NCBI GenBank assembly: GCA_964572225.1
Contig: CAZNFR010000071.1
Coordinates: 1-18,266, forward strand
Origin: CAZNFR01 sp964572225
GTDB taxonomy: Bacteria; Bacteroidota; Bacteroidia; Bacteroidales; GCA-2748055
Direction: 5' to 3'
Length of the DNA: 18,266 nucleotides
Below the pieces are notes generated by a model. That model saw only the letters and a program-made list of their open reading frames with translations, was not told the DNA's origin and did no database searches. Shown one piece after another: positions 1-6,950 of this stretch. A program made the position numbers and the translations under genes. How positions within the stretch are numbered: position 1 is the stretch's first letter; the number at the start of each line of letters is the position of its first letter.

Positions 1-801
1 GTTGCACCGGGCTTTGCCGAGGGCCATCCACCCCGAGGCCATGGCCAGGGAGCAGGGTTGCAGGGGGAGCATTGCAGGGGTGTTGAGCATTGCGGGGGGG
101 ATGATGACCAGGGCGTTTTTGAGGGCTTTGGGCGGAGTGGTTTCGCTGAGTTGCTGAATCCCGGGCAGGGGGAGTCCGTGCTCGCGAAGCCGGTTGTGGG
201 TCTGGTATACGGCGCTGTGGGCATAAACGGGCCCGGCCCGGTGATCGATGTTGAATATCAGGCGTTGGGGTTTTCCGAGGGAGTAACCGATAAGGGCGGA
301 GACCCGGCCTTCGCTGCGGTTTTTTTGCCACCAAGCATCGATCTGCCGGTACACTTCTGAAGGGTCCGTCCATCGATAAACCGGGAGTCCGAAAGTACAC
401 TCGGTAATAAAGGTATGGCAGCGGACGGGCTCGAAGGGGGGTGTGAGGTGGTCGTCTTCCAGCTTGTAATCGCCCGAGACCACCCAAACCTCGCCTTTGT
501 GCTCGACGCGGATCTGGGCCGACCCCGGGATGTGTCCTGCCGGATGGAGGGAGAGCTTCACCCCGTTCATGTTGAAGGACTCAACATAGGCGGCGCCCTG
601 GGTCTGTATTTTTTTGCCCAGCCGAAGTTTGAGAACCGGCACCGAATCCGTATGCGCCAGGTAGAGTGCATGACCCGGGCGTGCGTGATCGGCATGGGCA
701 TGAGTGATCACGGCACGGTCAACCTTCCTCCAGGGATCGATGTGAAAGTTGCCGGCACGACAGTATATTCCTTCTTTTGTGAATTCAAGCAGGGATCCCA
801 T
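1..801 (-). CDS. Ligase-associated DNA exonuclease, MBL fold (3' end beyond window)
   Basis: A minus-strand reading frame stays open from an ATG at 799-801 to the left edge (267 codons), so the C-terminus is missing. The protein has a metallo-beta-lactamase core: HAHADH at residues 34-39 (metal ligands), HPAGH at 86-90 and SGDYK at 109-113, followed by TECTFGLP near 133-140. This order, together with the late segment ALIGYSLGKPQR, matches the ligase-associated exonuclease family, the beta-CASP-like nucleases usually encoded with an ATP-dependent DNA ligase and a Lhr-type helicase in bacterial repair clusters. The ligase would be expected just beyond the left edge; this is inference. It lies 113 bases downstream of the helicase gene on the same strand, and I see no promoter in that gap. 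The usual family length is about 330-340 residues, so roughly one fifth is missing. The large plus-strand frames opposite it are shadows. Confidence 0.88.
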   Translation of the reverse strand, partial: MGSLLEFTKEGIYCRAGNFHIDPWRKVDRAVITHAHADHARPGHALYLAHTDSVPVLKLRLGKKIQTQGAAYVESFNMNGVKLSLHPAGHIPGSAQIRVEHKGEVWVVSGDYKLEDDHLTPPFEPVRCHTFITECTFGLPVYRWTDPSEVYRQIDAWWQKNRSEGRVSALIGYSLGKPQRLIFNIDHRAGPVYAHSAVYQTHNRLREHGLPLPGIQQLSETTPPKALKNALVIIPPAMLNTPAMLPLQPCSLAMASGWMALGKARCN

Positions 802-914
802 CTTTATCGGCTTTTATAAATTTTGGGTATTTCCGGGATTGGGGTGTTTTTCCTTCCTTTCCTCCTGCGCACTGACCGTTATAAATAACAGATAATCAGT
901 ATAATACAGATTTT

Positions 915-2120
915 CTATCTTTCTTTCTTCTTCCGGAAATTCCGGTATTGCCTGGGTGGGGGTTTGACGGACCACTCCGGACTCTTCCCGATCTCAGGGG
1001 GGATGGAAAGCTTGAGGATTTCGCCCTCAATCAGCTTTTCGATTCGCTCGATCTTATACATGTCGTCGGGGTTTACCAGGGAGAGGGCCACTCCGGTACC
1101 TTTGGCCCTTGCCGTACGTCCCACCCGGTGCACGTAATCTTCCGCGTCGGAGGGCACGTCGTAGTTGATGACCAGGTCGATATCCTTAATGTCTATCCCC
1201 CGGCTCAGGACGTCGGTAGCGACGAGCACCCGTATTTTCCGGGATTTGAAAGCGAGGAGGACTTTCTCCCGTTCTTTCTGTTCGAGGTCGGATGAGATCT
1301 CTCTCACCTCGTACTCACTCGACCGGAGGGTGCGGGCGATCTCGCTGACTTTCTTACGGGTGGCGGAGAAAATCAGAATGCTTTTGTATTCGGGTTTATC
1401 GGCGATGAGGGAGTTGATCAGCGGGATCTTCTGATTGTCGTAAGCCAGGTAGCAGGCCTGCAGCACCCCTTCGGCGGGTTTGGAGAGGGCCAGACTGATC
1501 TCTTTAGGGTTGTTCAGGATCTTTTTTGCCAGCTCGCGGATCTTTGGAGGCATGGTGGCGGAGAACATCAGGGTCTGCCGCTTGCCGGCCGGAGGCAGGT
1601 AGGAGATGATGGCCTGGAGGTCTTCGATAAATCCCATGTCGAGCATGCGGTCGGCCTCATCCATGATGAAGTGCTCCACGCCGGTGAAGTTCACATAGCC
1701 CATGTCGAGGTGAGCGAGTAGTTTTCCGGGAGTGGCCACCACGATATGGGTGTCGGAGGTAAGGGCTTTCTTCTGGATATCCCAGTCGCTTCCGTCGGTG
1801 CCTCCGTAGAGGGCTATGGAGTTGACGTTGAGGAAGTATGCCAGTCCCTGGATCTGCTGATCGATCTGCAGGGCAAGCTCGCGCGTGGGGACCACAATGA
1901 GGGTGTTGACCCCTTTGATATCTTTGTTGTAGAGTTCGTTGAGGACGGGCAGGATGAAGGCGGCGGTTTTCCCCGTGCCGGTCTGGGCACAGGCAATAAG
2001 GTCCTCTTTGTTCATAATGACCGGGATGGCCTGCTCCTGCACGGGGGTAGCCTCCTCGAAACCCATATAGGTTATGGCTTCGATGATGGGTTCTTTCAGA
2101 TTGAATTCGGTAAATTTCAT
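915..2120 (-). CDS. DEAD-box ATP-dependent RNA helicase (RhlE-like)
   Basis: A 401-residue protein with the complete DEAD-box set in order: Q motif around residue 28 (TPVQEQAIP), motif I AQTGTGKT at 45-52, PTRELA at 78-83, VATPGK near 128-133, DEAD at 154-157, SAT at 187-189, the C-terminal RecA lobe with ATDVLSRGIDI near 301-311, and HRVGRTAR at 331-338. The tail ends in a short basic stretch (RNFRKKKER), as in RNA-binding C-termini of this family. It should unwind RNA duplexes using ATP in ribosome assembly or mRNA turnover; the exact substrate cannot be read from sequence. I chose ATG 2120 rather than the in-frame ATG at 2147 because a -7 promoter box covers 2145-2152, so an mRNA from it would begin downstream of 2147. 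The protein then starts MKFTEFNL, typical of the family. GC content appears somewhat higher here than in genes to the right. Confidence 0.95.
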   Translation of the reverse strand: MKFTEFNLKEPIIEAITYMGFEEATPVQEQAIPVIMNKEDLIACAQTGTGKTAAFILPVLNELYNKDIKGVNTLIVVPTRELALQIDQQIQGLAYFLNVNSIALYGGTDGSDWDIQKKALTSDTHIVVATPGKLLAHLDMGYVNFTGVEHFIMDEADRMLDMGFIEDLQAIISYLPPAGKRQTLMFSATMPPKIRELAKKILNNPKEISLALSKPAEGVLQACYLAYDNQKIPLINSLIADKPEYKSILIFSATRKKVSEIARTLRSSEYEVREISSDLEQKEREKVLLAFKSRKIRVLVATDVLSRGIDIKDIDLVINYDVPSDAEDYVHRVGRTARAKGTGVALSLVNPDDMYKIERIEKLIEGEILKLSIPPEIGKSPEWSVKPPPRQYRNFRKKKER

Positions 2121-2144
2121 AGTAAATCCCTGTTTATCTGGGCG

Positions 2145-2152
2145 CAAAGATA
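2145..2152 (-). promoter_or_regulatory. -7 box for the DEAD-box helicase
   Basis: On the minus strand the sequence reads TATCTTTG, a full match to the Bacteroidota -7 consensus TAnnTTTG, 24 bases before the ATG at 2120. No clear TTG-type -33 element is seen at the usual spacing. The box overlaps the alternative upstream ATG (2147), which argues for the 2120 start. Confidence 0.6.
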
Positions 2153-2164
2153 GTGAAAAGAATG

Positions 2165-2276
2165 GGAAGAATGGGGATCTGGAGATTTGGGGATAGGCAG
2201 AAACCCCTAAACCCCTAAACCCCTAAACCCCCAAATCCCCGCATCTCCGATGCCTCCCTATATCCCCAATTCTTCC
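2165..2276. repeat. Two-block imperfect palindromic element in a divergent intergenic region
   Basis: The outer arms, 2165-2178 (GGAAGAATGGGGAT) and 2262-2276 (ATCCCCAATTCTTCC), are inverted copies differing by one inserted base. The inner arms, 2181-2194 (GGAGATTTGGGGAT) and 2235-2248 (ATCCCCGCATCTCC), are inverted copies matching at 12 of 14 positions. The blocks are separated by 2 bases on the left and 13 on the right. The loop contains an octamer array (separate entry). It sits between the helicase and CPBP-like genes, just upstream of both probable promoters. It has no coding potential. It could be a REP- or MITE-like dispersed element or a large hairpin in untranslated RNA; which of these cannot be told from one copy. 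Confidence 0.7.
2201..2240. repeat. Tandem array of five 8-bp units (AAACCCCT type)
   Basis: Five head-to-tail 8-bp units: AAACCCCT three times without a mismatch (2201-2224), then AAACCCCC (2225-2232) and AAATCCCC (2233-2240). The last unit also forms part of the right inner arm of the surrounding palindrome. The G-rich complement, four or five runs of G4 spaced by TTTA or similar, has the pattern able to form a G-quadruplex. Such short arrays can gain or lose units by slippage. Confidence 0.85.
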
Positions 2277-2284
2277 TAACTTTA
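2277..2284 (+). promoter_or_regulatory. Probable -7 box for the CPBP-like gene
   Basis: TAACTTTA matches TAnnTTTG at all but the last position and lies 19 bases before the ATG at 2304. The palindromic element ends immediately upstream (2276), so it occupies the place where a -33 element would be. No -33 element is evident. Confidence 0.4.
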
Positions 2285-2303
2285 CCCAAAAACCTATGAA
2301 CCC

Positions 2304-2993
2304 ATGAACCCCGACACCCTTCTTTTTCTTTCAGGACTAATTCCCGCTACAACAGGCTTTATCATCTACCTCTACCTTACCGAATACAGTGCAAAATCCC
2401 TGTATCCGCAACCCGACCGACTAAAGCATGTCTTGTTTCACCGGCTCACCGGCATAACCATCTTCGGAATCCTTCCTATACTCTACCTGGGTTTCTTTCA
2501 ACCCGGAATTCTCAATGATTTCGGTGGTTTTAGTCCTCCAGGAAGTCAAACCTGGCTATTTACCGCTATTCTCGGCGGAATTGTTCTCATAACAAACTAC
2601 CTCAATGCCCGGAGTCCGCAAAACCTGGAAATGTATCCCCAGATCCGCAAAGCCCAATGGAACCTGTCACTGCTGGTTCTGAGTGCTCTTTCCTGGATCG
2701 CTTACCTCTTTGCTTACGAATTAATGTTCAGAGCCCTGCTTTTTTTTCCCGCCGTAGAGTTGCTTGGAACCTTTCCCGCTATTGCACTTAACGCAGGGAT
2801 CTACGCTCTGGTGCATATTCCTAAAGGGAAAAAAGAGGCCATTGGATCAATTTTCCTCGGAATCATTCTCTGCCTGCTCGTATTGCACACCGGGAGTTTC
2901 TGGATCGCTTTCTTCATACATATCATCCTTGCCCTTAGTAACGAATGGTTCTCTCTCTATTTTCAGGCAGAGATGGATTTTAAACTGAAATGA
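2304..2993 (+). CDS. CPBP (Abi/CAAX-protease-like) membrane protein
   Basis: A 229-residue, strongly hydrophobic protein with about six or seven membrane segments (roughly 5-25, 50-67, 84-100, 120-137, 140-157, 158-172, 180-212). The C-terminal half carries a CPBP-like pattern: YELMFR at 138-143 for motif 1 (EExxxR), YALVH at 167-171 for motif 2 (FxxxH), and a third His at 206 in FIHIILALSNEW. The family comprises intramembrane metalloproteases of the Rce1 type and related immunity-like proteins. Here the first Glu of motif 1 is Tyr, leaving E139, H171 and H206 as possible catalytic or metal-facing residues, so activity is uncertain. The start is ATG 2304; the ATG at 2296 leads to a stop after three codons. 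It is divergent from the helicase and followed after 122 bases by an epimerase gene. The cellular role is unknown. Confidence 0.7.
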   Translation: MNPDTLLFLSGLIPATTGFIIYLYLTEYSAKSLYPQPDRLKHVLFHRLTGITIFGILPILYLGFFQPGILNDFGGFSPPGSQTWLFTAILGGIVLITNYLNARSPQNLEMYPQIRKAQWNLSLLVLSALSWIAYLFAYELMFRALLFFPAVELLGTFPAIALNAGIYALVHIPKGKKEAIGSIFLGIILCLLVLHTGSFWIAFFIHIILALSNEWFSLYFQAEMDFKLK

Positions 2994-3115
2994 AAATCTT
3001 TTTGCGTACATTCGGGAAAATGAAACATGCATGATAAATAAGTATTGACCCACGAATCAATGATAATTATTCATCATATAATTCCATCTGACCATTGTAA
3101 CTTAACTTTTATCAG

Positions 3116-4096
3116 ATGAAAATTTTCGTTAACGGTTCCACGGGCTTCATCGGAAGCAGGCTCACAAACCGGCTTGCCGAATCGGGTCACACCGTCCATG
3201 CTCTCTACCGATCGGACAAAAAAGCCGAAGTACTGCGGAAGGAGGGCGTTATCCTCTTCAAAGGGGATATTCTGGACAAGAAGAGTCTGGAAAATGCCAT
3301 GGAAGGATGTGAAGTTGCCTTTCATGTAGCTGCCTTTGCAAAAGTCTGGATGAAAGATAATTATCAAATCTACCGCCTCAACCTGCTGGGTGCACTTAAT
3401 ACCGTTGAAGCAGCCCTTAAATGCGGAGTGAAAAAGATAATCATCACTTCCACCGCCGGAGTTTATGGTCCGTCACAAAAAGGACCACTCGACGAATCCC
3501 ACCAGAATGAATCCTTCTACATCGACTACGAGCGTTCCAAGTCCCTAATGGAAAAATCCCTGAAAGCGCTTTCTTTTGCCGGCGTGGATATCGTTATCCT
3601 GAATCCTACCCGGGTTTATGGTCCGGGTATCCTCAGCGAAAGCAACGGAGTAACCCGTATGATAGACCGTTACATCCGGGGCAATTGGAGGGCCATCCCC
3701 GGAAACGGCAAAAGCAAAGGCAATTATGTTTATGTGGATGATGTGGTGGAAGGGCATATCCTCGCCATGGAAAAAGGACGTAGGGGTGAAAATTATATTC
3801 TTGGTGGAGAAAACGCGGATTACCTGACCTTCTTCGAAATTCTGGCCAAAGTATCCGGAAAAAAATACAAATTGTTCAAAATTCCTCTGGCTCTGATGTT
3901 GCTAACTTCCTCCCTGATGCTTTTTTCTGCCCGGCTCTTTGGCACCCATCCCCTGATCATTCCATCCCTGGTCAGGAAATTCAATGATAATTTTCTCCAT
4001 TCAAGTGCCAAAGCGGAAAAAGAACTGGGTTACCAATCGCGGTCCCTGGAGGAAGGTATAAAACTAACCCTGGAATGGCTCAAAAAAAATAAATAA
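3116..4096 (+). CDS. NAD-dependent epimerase/dehydratase (extended SDR)
   Basis: A 326-residue protein with an N-terminal Rossmann motif (NGSTGFIG, residues 6-13), GDILD at 50-54, a catalytic triad consistent with S112 (in TSTAGVYG), Y138 and K142 (YERSK), and the substrate-domain motif NPTRVYGPG at 163-171. YVYVDDV at 204-210 is also typical of extended SDRs. It most resembles the dihydroflavonol-4-reductase/HpnA-like branch of sugar-epimerase-type enzymes, which use NAD(P)(H) on hydroxyl or keto groups. The substrate cannot be assigned. The start MKIFVNGSTG places the Rossmann glycines at the usual distance from the N-terminus. The next gene, another oxidoreductase, begins 29 bases later on the same strand, so the two are probably co-transcribed and may act in one small-molecule pathway (inference). 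The 122 bases upstream are AT-rich with only weak dyads. Confidence 0.88.
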   Translation: MKIFVNGSTGFIGSRLTNRLAESGHTVHALYRSDKKAEVLRKEGVILFKGDILDKKSLENAMEGCEVAFHVAAFAKVWMKDNYQIYRLNLLGALNTVEAALKCGVKKIIITSTAGVYGPSQKGPLDESHQNESFYIDYERSKSLMEKSLKALSFAGVDIVILNPTRVYGPGILSESNGVTRMIDRYIRGNWRAIPGNGKSKGNYVYVDDVVEGHILAMEKGRRGENYILGGENADYLTFFEILAKVSGKKYKLFKIPLALMLLTSSLMLFSARLFGTHPLIIPSLVRKFNDNFLHSSAKAEKELGYQSRSLEEGIKLTLEWLKKNK

Positions 4097-4125
4097 CCCT
4101 TTAATTTCAGAATACCCTCTGTAAA

Positions 4126-4920
4126 ATGGAAAAGAACTATGCTTTGGTAACCGGAGCCAGCTCCGGAATCGGAAAATCAATTGCTACCGAGATGGCTTCC
4201 CGCAAAATGGACCTCCTCCTGGTTTCCCTCCCCAACGAAAACCTGGAAGGAGTAGCCGGGTACCTCCGAACAGAATACGGTGTTGAGGTCCACTTCCTGG
4301 AAACCGATCTTTCAGAACCCGAGGGTCCCCGCAAGGTTTTTGAATGGGCAGGTAAAAATAACCGGTCCGTAAATTTTCTTGTGAATAATGCCGGAATCGC
4401 AGGTACGGCTCATTTTGAACAATCAGACGATGAATATATCGATCAACGAATACTGGTAAATATTCGCGCCCTCGTGTTCCTCACCCGCTATTTCCTGCCT
4501 TCCATGCTGAAAATGGATCAGGCCTATATCTTAAACGTTTCAAGTCTTTCCGCCTTTTATTCCATTCCCTTTAAAAGTCTTTACTCTGCTTCCAAAGCCT
4601 TTGTCCTGAACTTCAGCAGAGCACTGAAAACCGAATTTAAGAAGGAAAATATCTCCATAACCGTTCTCTGTCCAAACGGGGTAAAAACCAATGAAGGGAC
4701 CTTAGCACGAATAGAAGCACACGGGAACAAGGGAAAATGGACTGCCATCGCCTCCGAAGATATCGCAAAGATCTCGGTGGATGCCTGCTTTCAGAAAAAA
4801 TTCCTCCTGATACCCGGAAGGATCAACCGTATGCTCATTCTTTTCTCCAGGCTCATCCCGCGGGTTCTTCAGCAGAGAATTCTTTACAATGAATTCTCCA
4901 AAGAATTGAAAGTTTCCTGA
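4126..4920 (+). CDS. Short-chain dehydrogenase/reductase (classical SDR)
   Basis: A 264-residue classical SDR. Residues 9-16 (TGASSGIG) form the cofactor-binding glycine motif, D61 lies in the ETDLS segment, NNAG is at 87-90, and the catalytic set is N112, S139 or S140, Y153 and K157 (YSASK). Length and motif spacing are those of the family, and nothing is missing. The C-terminal 35 residues are rich in hydrophobic and basic residues (MLILFSRLIPRVLQQR), like the SDR group annotated as DltE/YqjQ-type short-chain reductases, which may associate with membranes. The substrate is unknown. It follows the extended SDR by 29 bases, suggesting an operon. Its stop codon is only 10 bases from the end of the convergent stress-protein gene, which leaves no room for a terminator of its own. 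Confidence 0.9.
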   Translation: MEKNYALVTGASSGIGKSIATEMASRKMDLLLVSLPNENLEGVAGYLRTEYGVEVHFLETDLSEPEGPRKVFEWAGKNNRSVNFLVNNAGIAGTAHFEQSDDEYIDQRILVNIRALVFLTRYFLPSMLKMDQAYILNVSSLSAFYSIPFKSLYSASKAFVLNFSRALKTEFKKENISITVLCPNGVKTNEGTLARIEAHGNKGKWTAIASEDIAKISVDACFQKKFLLIPGRINRMLILFSRLIPRVLQQRILYNEFSKELKVS

Positions 4921-4930
4921 TTTCCCGGAC

Positions 4931-5785
4931 TTAACGCCTACCCTGAGTGGCGAATCCGGAAGGAACGGACTTCTCCCGGGCGGTTACACTCAAAACCGGA
5001 ATATTCGAGCGGGAAAGTATCTTATGTGCATAGCTGCCCATAAGGACGCTCCAGTTACCGCTCTGACTGGTCATTATCGAGAGCAAATCGGCATCGACCG
5101 CTTCACAGTAATTTAAGGTCATACTCAGGTAATTCTCTCCCTGAATTTTTTTTGAGCTGAAAGGAATATTCCTTCTCCTCAAATAATTGCCACTCTGATC
5201 CAAATATGCCTGGAGACGCTGATTGTCCTTTTTATTCTGGGTAATGCTCAGGGAAACGAGATGGATCTCCGCCCCGAAAATCTCAGCCAGGTCGGCCGAT
5301 AAAGGTAACTTCTGTCTTGTATCCACCTGGAGCTTAAGAGGTACAACGATTTTCTTTACCTCCTGAGGGGGTTTTCTGCGCAAGGTAATGACCGGACTGG
5401 CAGTTGCTGATATGATCTTGAAGGCATTGCTCCCAATAAAAAATTCTTCGAACCCCGATGCCCCGTGTGTGGAGGCGCAAATCATATTGCTCTTGTGGGA
5501 TTCGGCCTGTTCCACCACCTCCTTGTAGATCTTCCCCTTTTTGATGATGAAATCCAGCTTGCTCCCCTCTCCAACCTCATCCTTATATTGATCCCGGAGC
5601 TTTTTTAACTGGGCCTCAGCAAAGTGAAATTCCTCTTCATAGGTACCCGGCCGGTAATCCTCGCTGGTCTTCTGAACATAGACCATCTGGACCTTTGCCG
5701 GTTTGTGGCGGGAGATAAGGAGGGCGAATTCCAGGCCTTTTAATGAATCGGCCGATAAATCAACGGGAACAACAATAGTATCCAT
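4931..5785 (-). CDS. Universal stress protein, two UspA domains
   Basis: A 284-residue protein with tandem UspA folds. Domain 1 (about 1-137) begins TIVVPVDLSADS and contains STHGASGFEEFFIGSNAFKI followed by ASPVITLR. Domain 2 (about 144-268) begins KIVVPLKL and ends with MGSYAHKILSRSNIPVLSV. Both domains keep the G-(S/x)-x9-(S/T)-P-V pattern near the nucleotide site, although the second lacks part of the usual G2xG9xG(S/T) ATP-binding spacing, so nucleotide binding may be confined to the first domain. Tandem Usp proteins of about 280 residues are common in Bacteroidota and are cytoplasmic stress-response factors of poorly defined action. The start is ATG 5785. No good -7 box is visible upstream on this strand. 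It is convergent with the SDR gene and divergent from rfbF. Confidence 0.88.
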   Translation of the reverse strand: MDTIVVPVDLSADSLKGLEFALLISRHKPAKVQMVYVQKTSEDYRPGTYEEEFHFAEAQLKKLRDQYKDEVGEGSKLDFIIKKGKIYKEVVEQAESHKSNMICASTHGASGFEEFFIGSNAFKIISATASPVITLRRKPPQEVKKIVVPLKLQVDTRQKLPLSADLAEIFGAEIHLVSLSITQNKKDNQRLQAYLDQSGNYLRRRNIPFSSKKIQGENYLSMTLNYCEAVDADLLSIMTSQSGNWSVLMGSYAHKILSRSNIPVLSVTAREKSVPSGFATQGRR

Positions 5786-5809
5786 GGCAAGCGATATTAA
5801 TTTTAATAA

Positions 5810-5838
5810 TTTGGTAATAATTCCTTATCGTAAATTTG
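5810..5838 (+). promoter_or_regulatory. Candidate promoter reading toward rfbF (-33 TTTG, -7 TAAATTTG)
   Basis: TTTG at 5810-5813 and TAAATTTG at 5831-5838, separated by 17 bases, resemble the Bacteroidota TTTG-N19-TAnnTTTG promoter. Transcription would begin near 5844, leaving a leader of about 225 bases before the rfbF ATG at 6068. The AT-rich composition makes chance matches possible. Confidence 0.45.
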
Positions 5839-5843
5839 ATGCG

Positions 5844-5857
5844 AAGGGGAAACCCTT
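5844..5857 (+). other. Short hairpin with GAAA tetraloop
   Basis: AAGGG (5844-5848) and CCCTT (5853-5857) pair around GAAA (5849-5852), a GNRA tetraloop in plus-strand RNA, with two further T residues after it. It lies exactly where the transcript from the candidate promoter at 5810-5838 would begin. A 5' hairpin of this kind can stabilise mRNA. Too short for strong confidence. Confidence 0.35.
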
Positions 5858-5911
5858 TTGCCCCTATACGTATAATGACCGTAGAAGTTAGTCTGCCATT
5901 CCAATGTTTAC

Positions 5912-5960
5912 CAATTGTGAGCCCATTCTCACCGAAAAAATCGGGGGATTGCTCAAATTG
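5912..5960. other. Nested stem-loop or dyad between usp and rfbF
   Basis: The outer stem is CAATT(5912-5916), a bulged G, then TGAGC(5918-5922), pairing with GCTCA(5951-5955) and AATTG(5956-5960): ten base pairs with one bulge. Inside it, CCGA(5932-5935) and TCGG(5941-5944) form a small hairpin with an all-A loop. An alternative hairpin, GTGAG(5917-5921) with CTCAC(5928-5932), is mutually exclusive with the outer stem. The rest of the 282-base gap (5786-6067) shows no gene. It may be a structured leader of rfbF or a protein-binding dyad. Confidence 0.45.
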
Positions 5961-6067
5961 TTCGAAAATAGGAACGTGGAATCATAACCTGATAAGCTGA
6001 TATTCGTATTTTCGGATGAGTTTTAAGGGACAAATGCTCAATAAATCAAATAAATAATCAAATAAAA

Positions 6068-6850
6068 ATGAAAGTAGTTATTCTGGCGGGGGGATTCGGA
6101 ACCCGGATAAGCGAAGAAAGTACCATCAAACCCAAACCCATGGTTGAAGTGGGCGGTAGACCCATTCTCTGGCATATCATGAAGATCTATTCCTACTATG
6201 GATTCAATGAATTCATCATTTGCCTGGGCTACAAGGGATATGTTATCAAAGAATACTTTGCCAACTATTACCTCCATAACTCCGATGTTACTTTTGATAT
6301 GAAGGAAAACAATATGGAAGTGCACAGAAACTATGGCGAAAACTGGAAGGTAAGCCTTATCGATACCGGACTGAACACCATGACCGGCGGCAGGGTGAAA
6401 AGAGTGAAAGAATATATCGGTAACGAAACCTTTGCTCTTACTTACGGTGATGGGGTAAGCGACGTGGATATCCCGGGCCTCCTGAGCTTTCACAAGGAAA
6501 GTGGAAATACGGTAACCCTTACGGCCGTTCAGCAACCAGGCCGTTTCGGCGCTTTCACCCTGGGTGATTCCGATAACAGGATCCATTCCTTCCGCGAAAA
6601 ACCTAAAGGGGACGGGGCAAGCAATGCATGGATCAACGGCGGATTCTTCCTAGTTGAGCCAGAAGCAATCAATTATGTAACCGATGATTCCACCGTATGG
6701 GAAAGAGAACCCCTTGAGATCCTCGCCAATATCGGAAAACTCAGCGCTTTCAAACATGCCGGCTTCTGGCAGCCCATGGATACACTCAGGGACCGTAACG
6801 TTTTGGAAAACCTCTGGGAAGAAAACAAGGCTCCCTGGAAAAAATGGTAA
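6068..6850 (+). CDS. rfbF: Glucose-1-phosphate cytidylyltransferase
   Basis: A 260-residue nucleotidyltransferase that makes CDP-glucose and pyrophosphate from CTP and glucose-1-phosphate, the first step to CDP-3,6-dideoxyhexoses of surface polysaccharides. The whole protein matches the family: AGGFGTR at 7-13 (nucleotide loop), KPKPM at 21-25, the TYGDGVSDVD segment at 125-134 with metal-binding aspartates, FREKPKG at 175-181, WINGGFF at 188-194 and WQPMDTLRD at 234-242. The length is close to the typical 256-257. What is odd is the context: the usual next gene, CDP-glucose 4,6-dehydratase (rfbG), is absent, and the next gene is a sugar permease behind a probable terminator. The enzyme may supply a locus elsewhere, such as a polysaccharide cluster that might begin at the UpxY gene about 11 kb away (inference). 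The start ATG follows an AT-rich, purine-poor leader. Confidence 0.95.
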   Translation: MKVVILAGGFGTRISEESTIKPKPMVEVGGRPILWHIMKIYSYYGFNEFIICLGYKGYVIKEYFANYYLHNSDVTFDMKENNMEVHRNYGENWKVSLIDTGLNTMTGGRVKRVKEYIGNETFALTYGDGVSDVDIPGLLSFHKESGNTVTLTAVQQPGRFGAFTLGDSDNRIHSFREKPKGDGASNAWINGGFFLVEPEAINYVTDDSTVWEREPLEILANIGKLSAFKHAGFWQPMDTLRDRNVLENLWEENKAPWKKW

Positions 6851-6895
6851 TCCCGGGAAATTCCAGCAAATTCTTTTACCTATAAGATCTCAACA

Positions 6896-6950
6896 CGGAA
6901 CCCAAAGACTATCGCCCAGATCCAGCGACAGACTTCCGGTTCCGCTTTTT
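6896..6950 (+). terminator. Probable intrinsic terminator after rfbF
   Basis: CGGAACC (6896-6902) pairs perfectly with GGTTCCG (6938-6944), followed by C and five T residues (6946-6950). The 35-base loop contains a small inner dyad, TCGC with GCGA. It lies 46 bases after the rfbF stop and before the -7 box of the next gene. The long loop lowers confidence. Confidence 0.5.

Noticed and set aside
58..819. Two open plus-strand frames of 100 and 134 codons at the left edge
   Set aside because: They lie opposite the exonuclease gene, whose minus-strand translation has clear MBL motifs; the plus-strand products look like low-complexity Gly/Val antisense sequence.
2121..2147. Upstream ATG (2147) adding nine residues to the DEAD-box helicase
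   Set aside because: The -7 box at 2145-2152 overlaps it, so the transcript would begin after it, and MKFTEFNL is the usual family start.
2201..2240. CRISPR array or telomere
   Set aside because: Units are 8 bp with no spacers, and five units inside a chromosome-like gene context are not a telomere, despite likeness to CCCTAAA-type repeats.
3103..3110. TAACTTTT as a -7 box for the epimerase gene
   Set aside because: It differs at the last base and ends only 5 bases before the ATG, which would demand a leaderless mRNA; more likely a chance AT-rich match.
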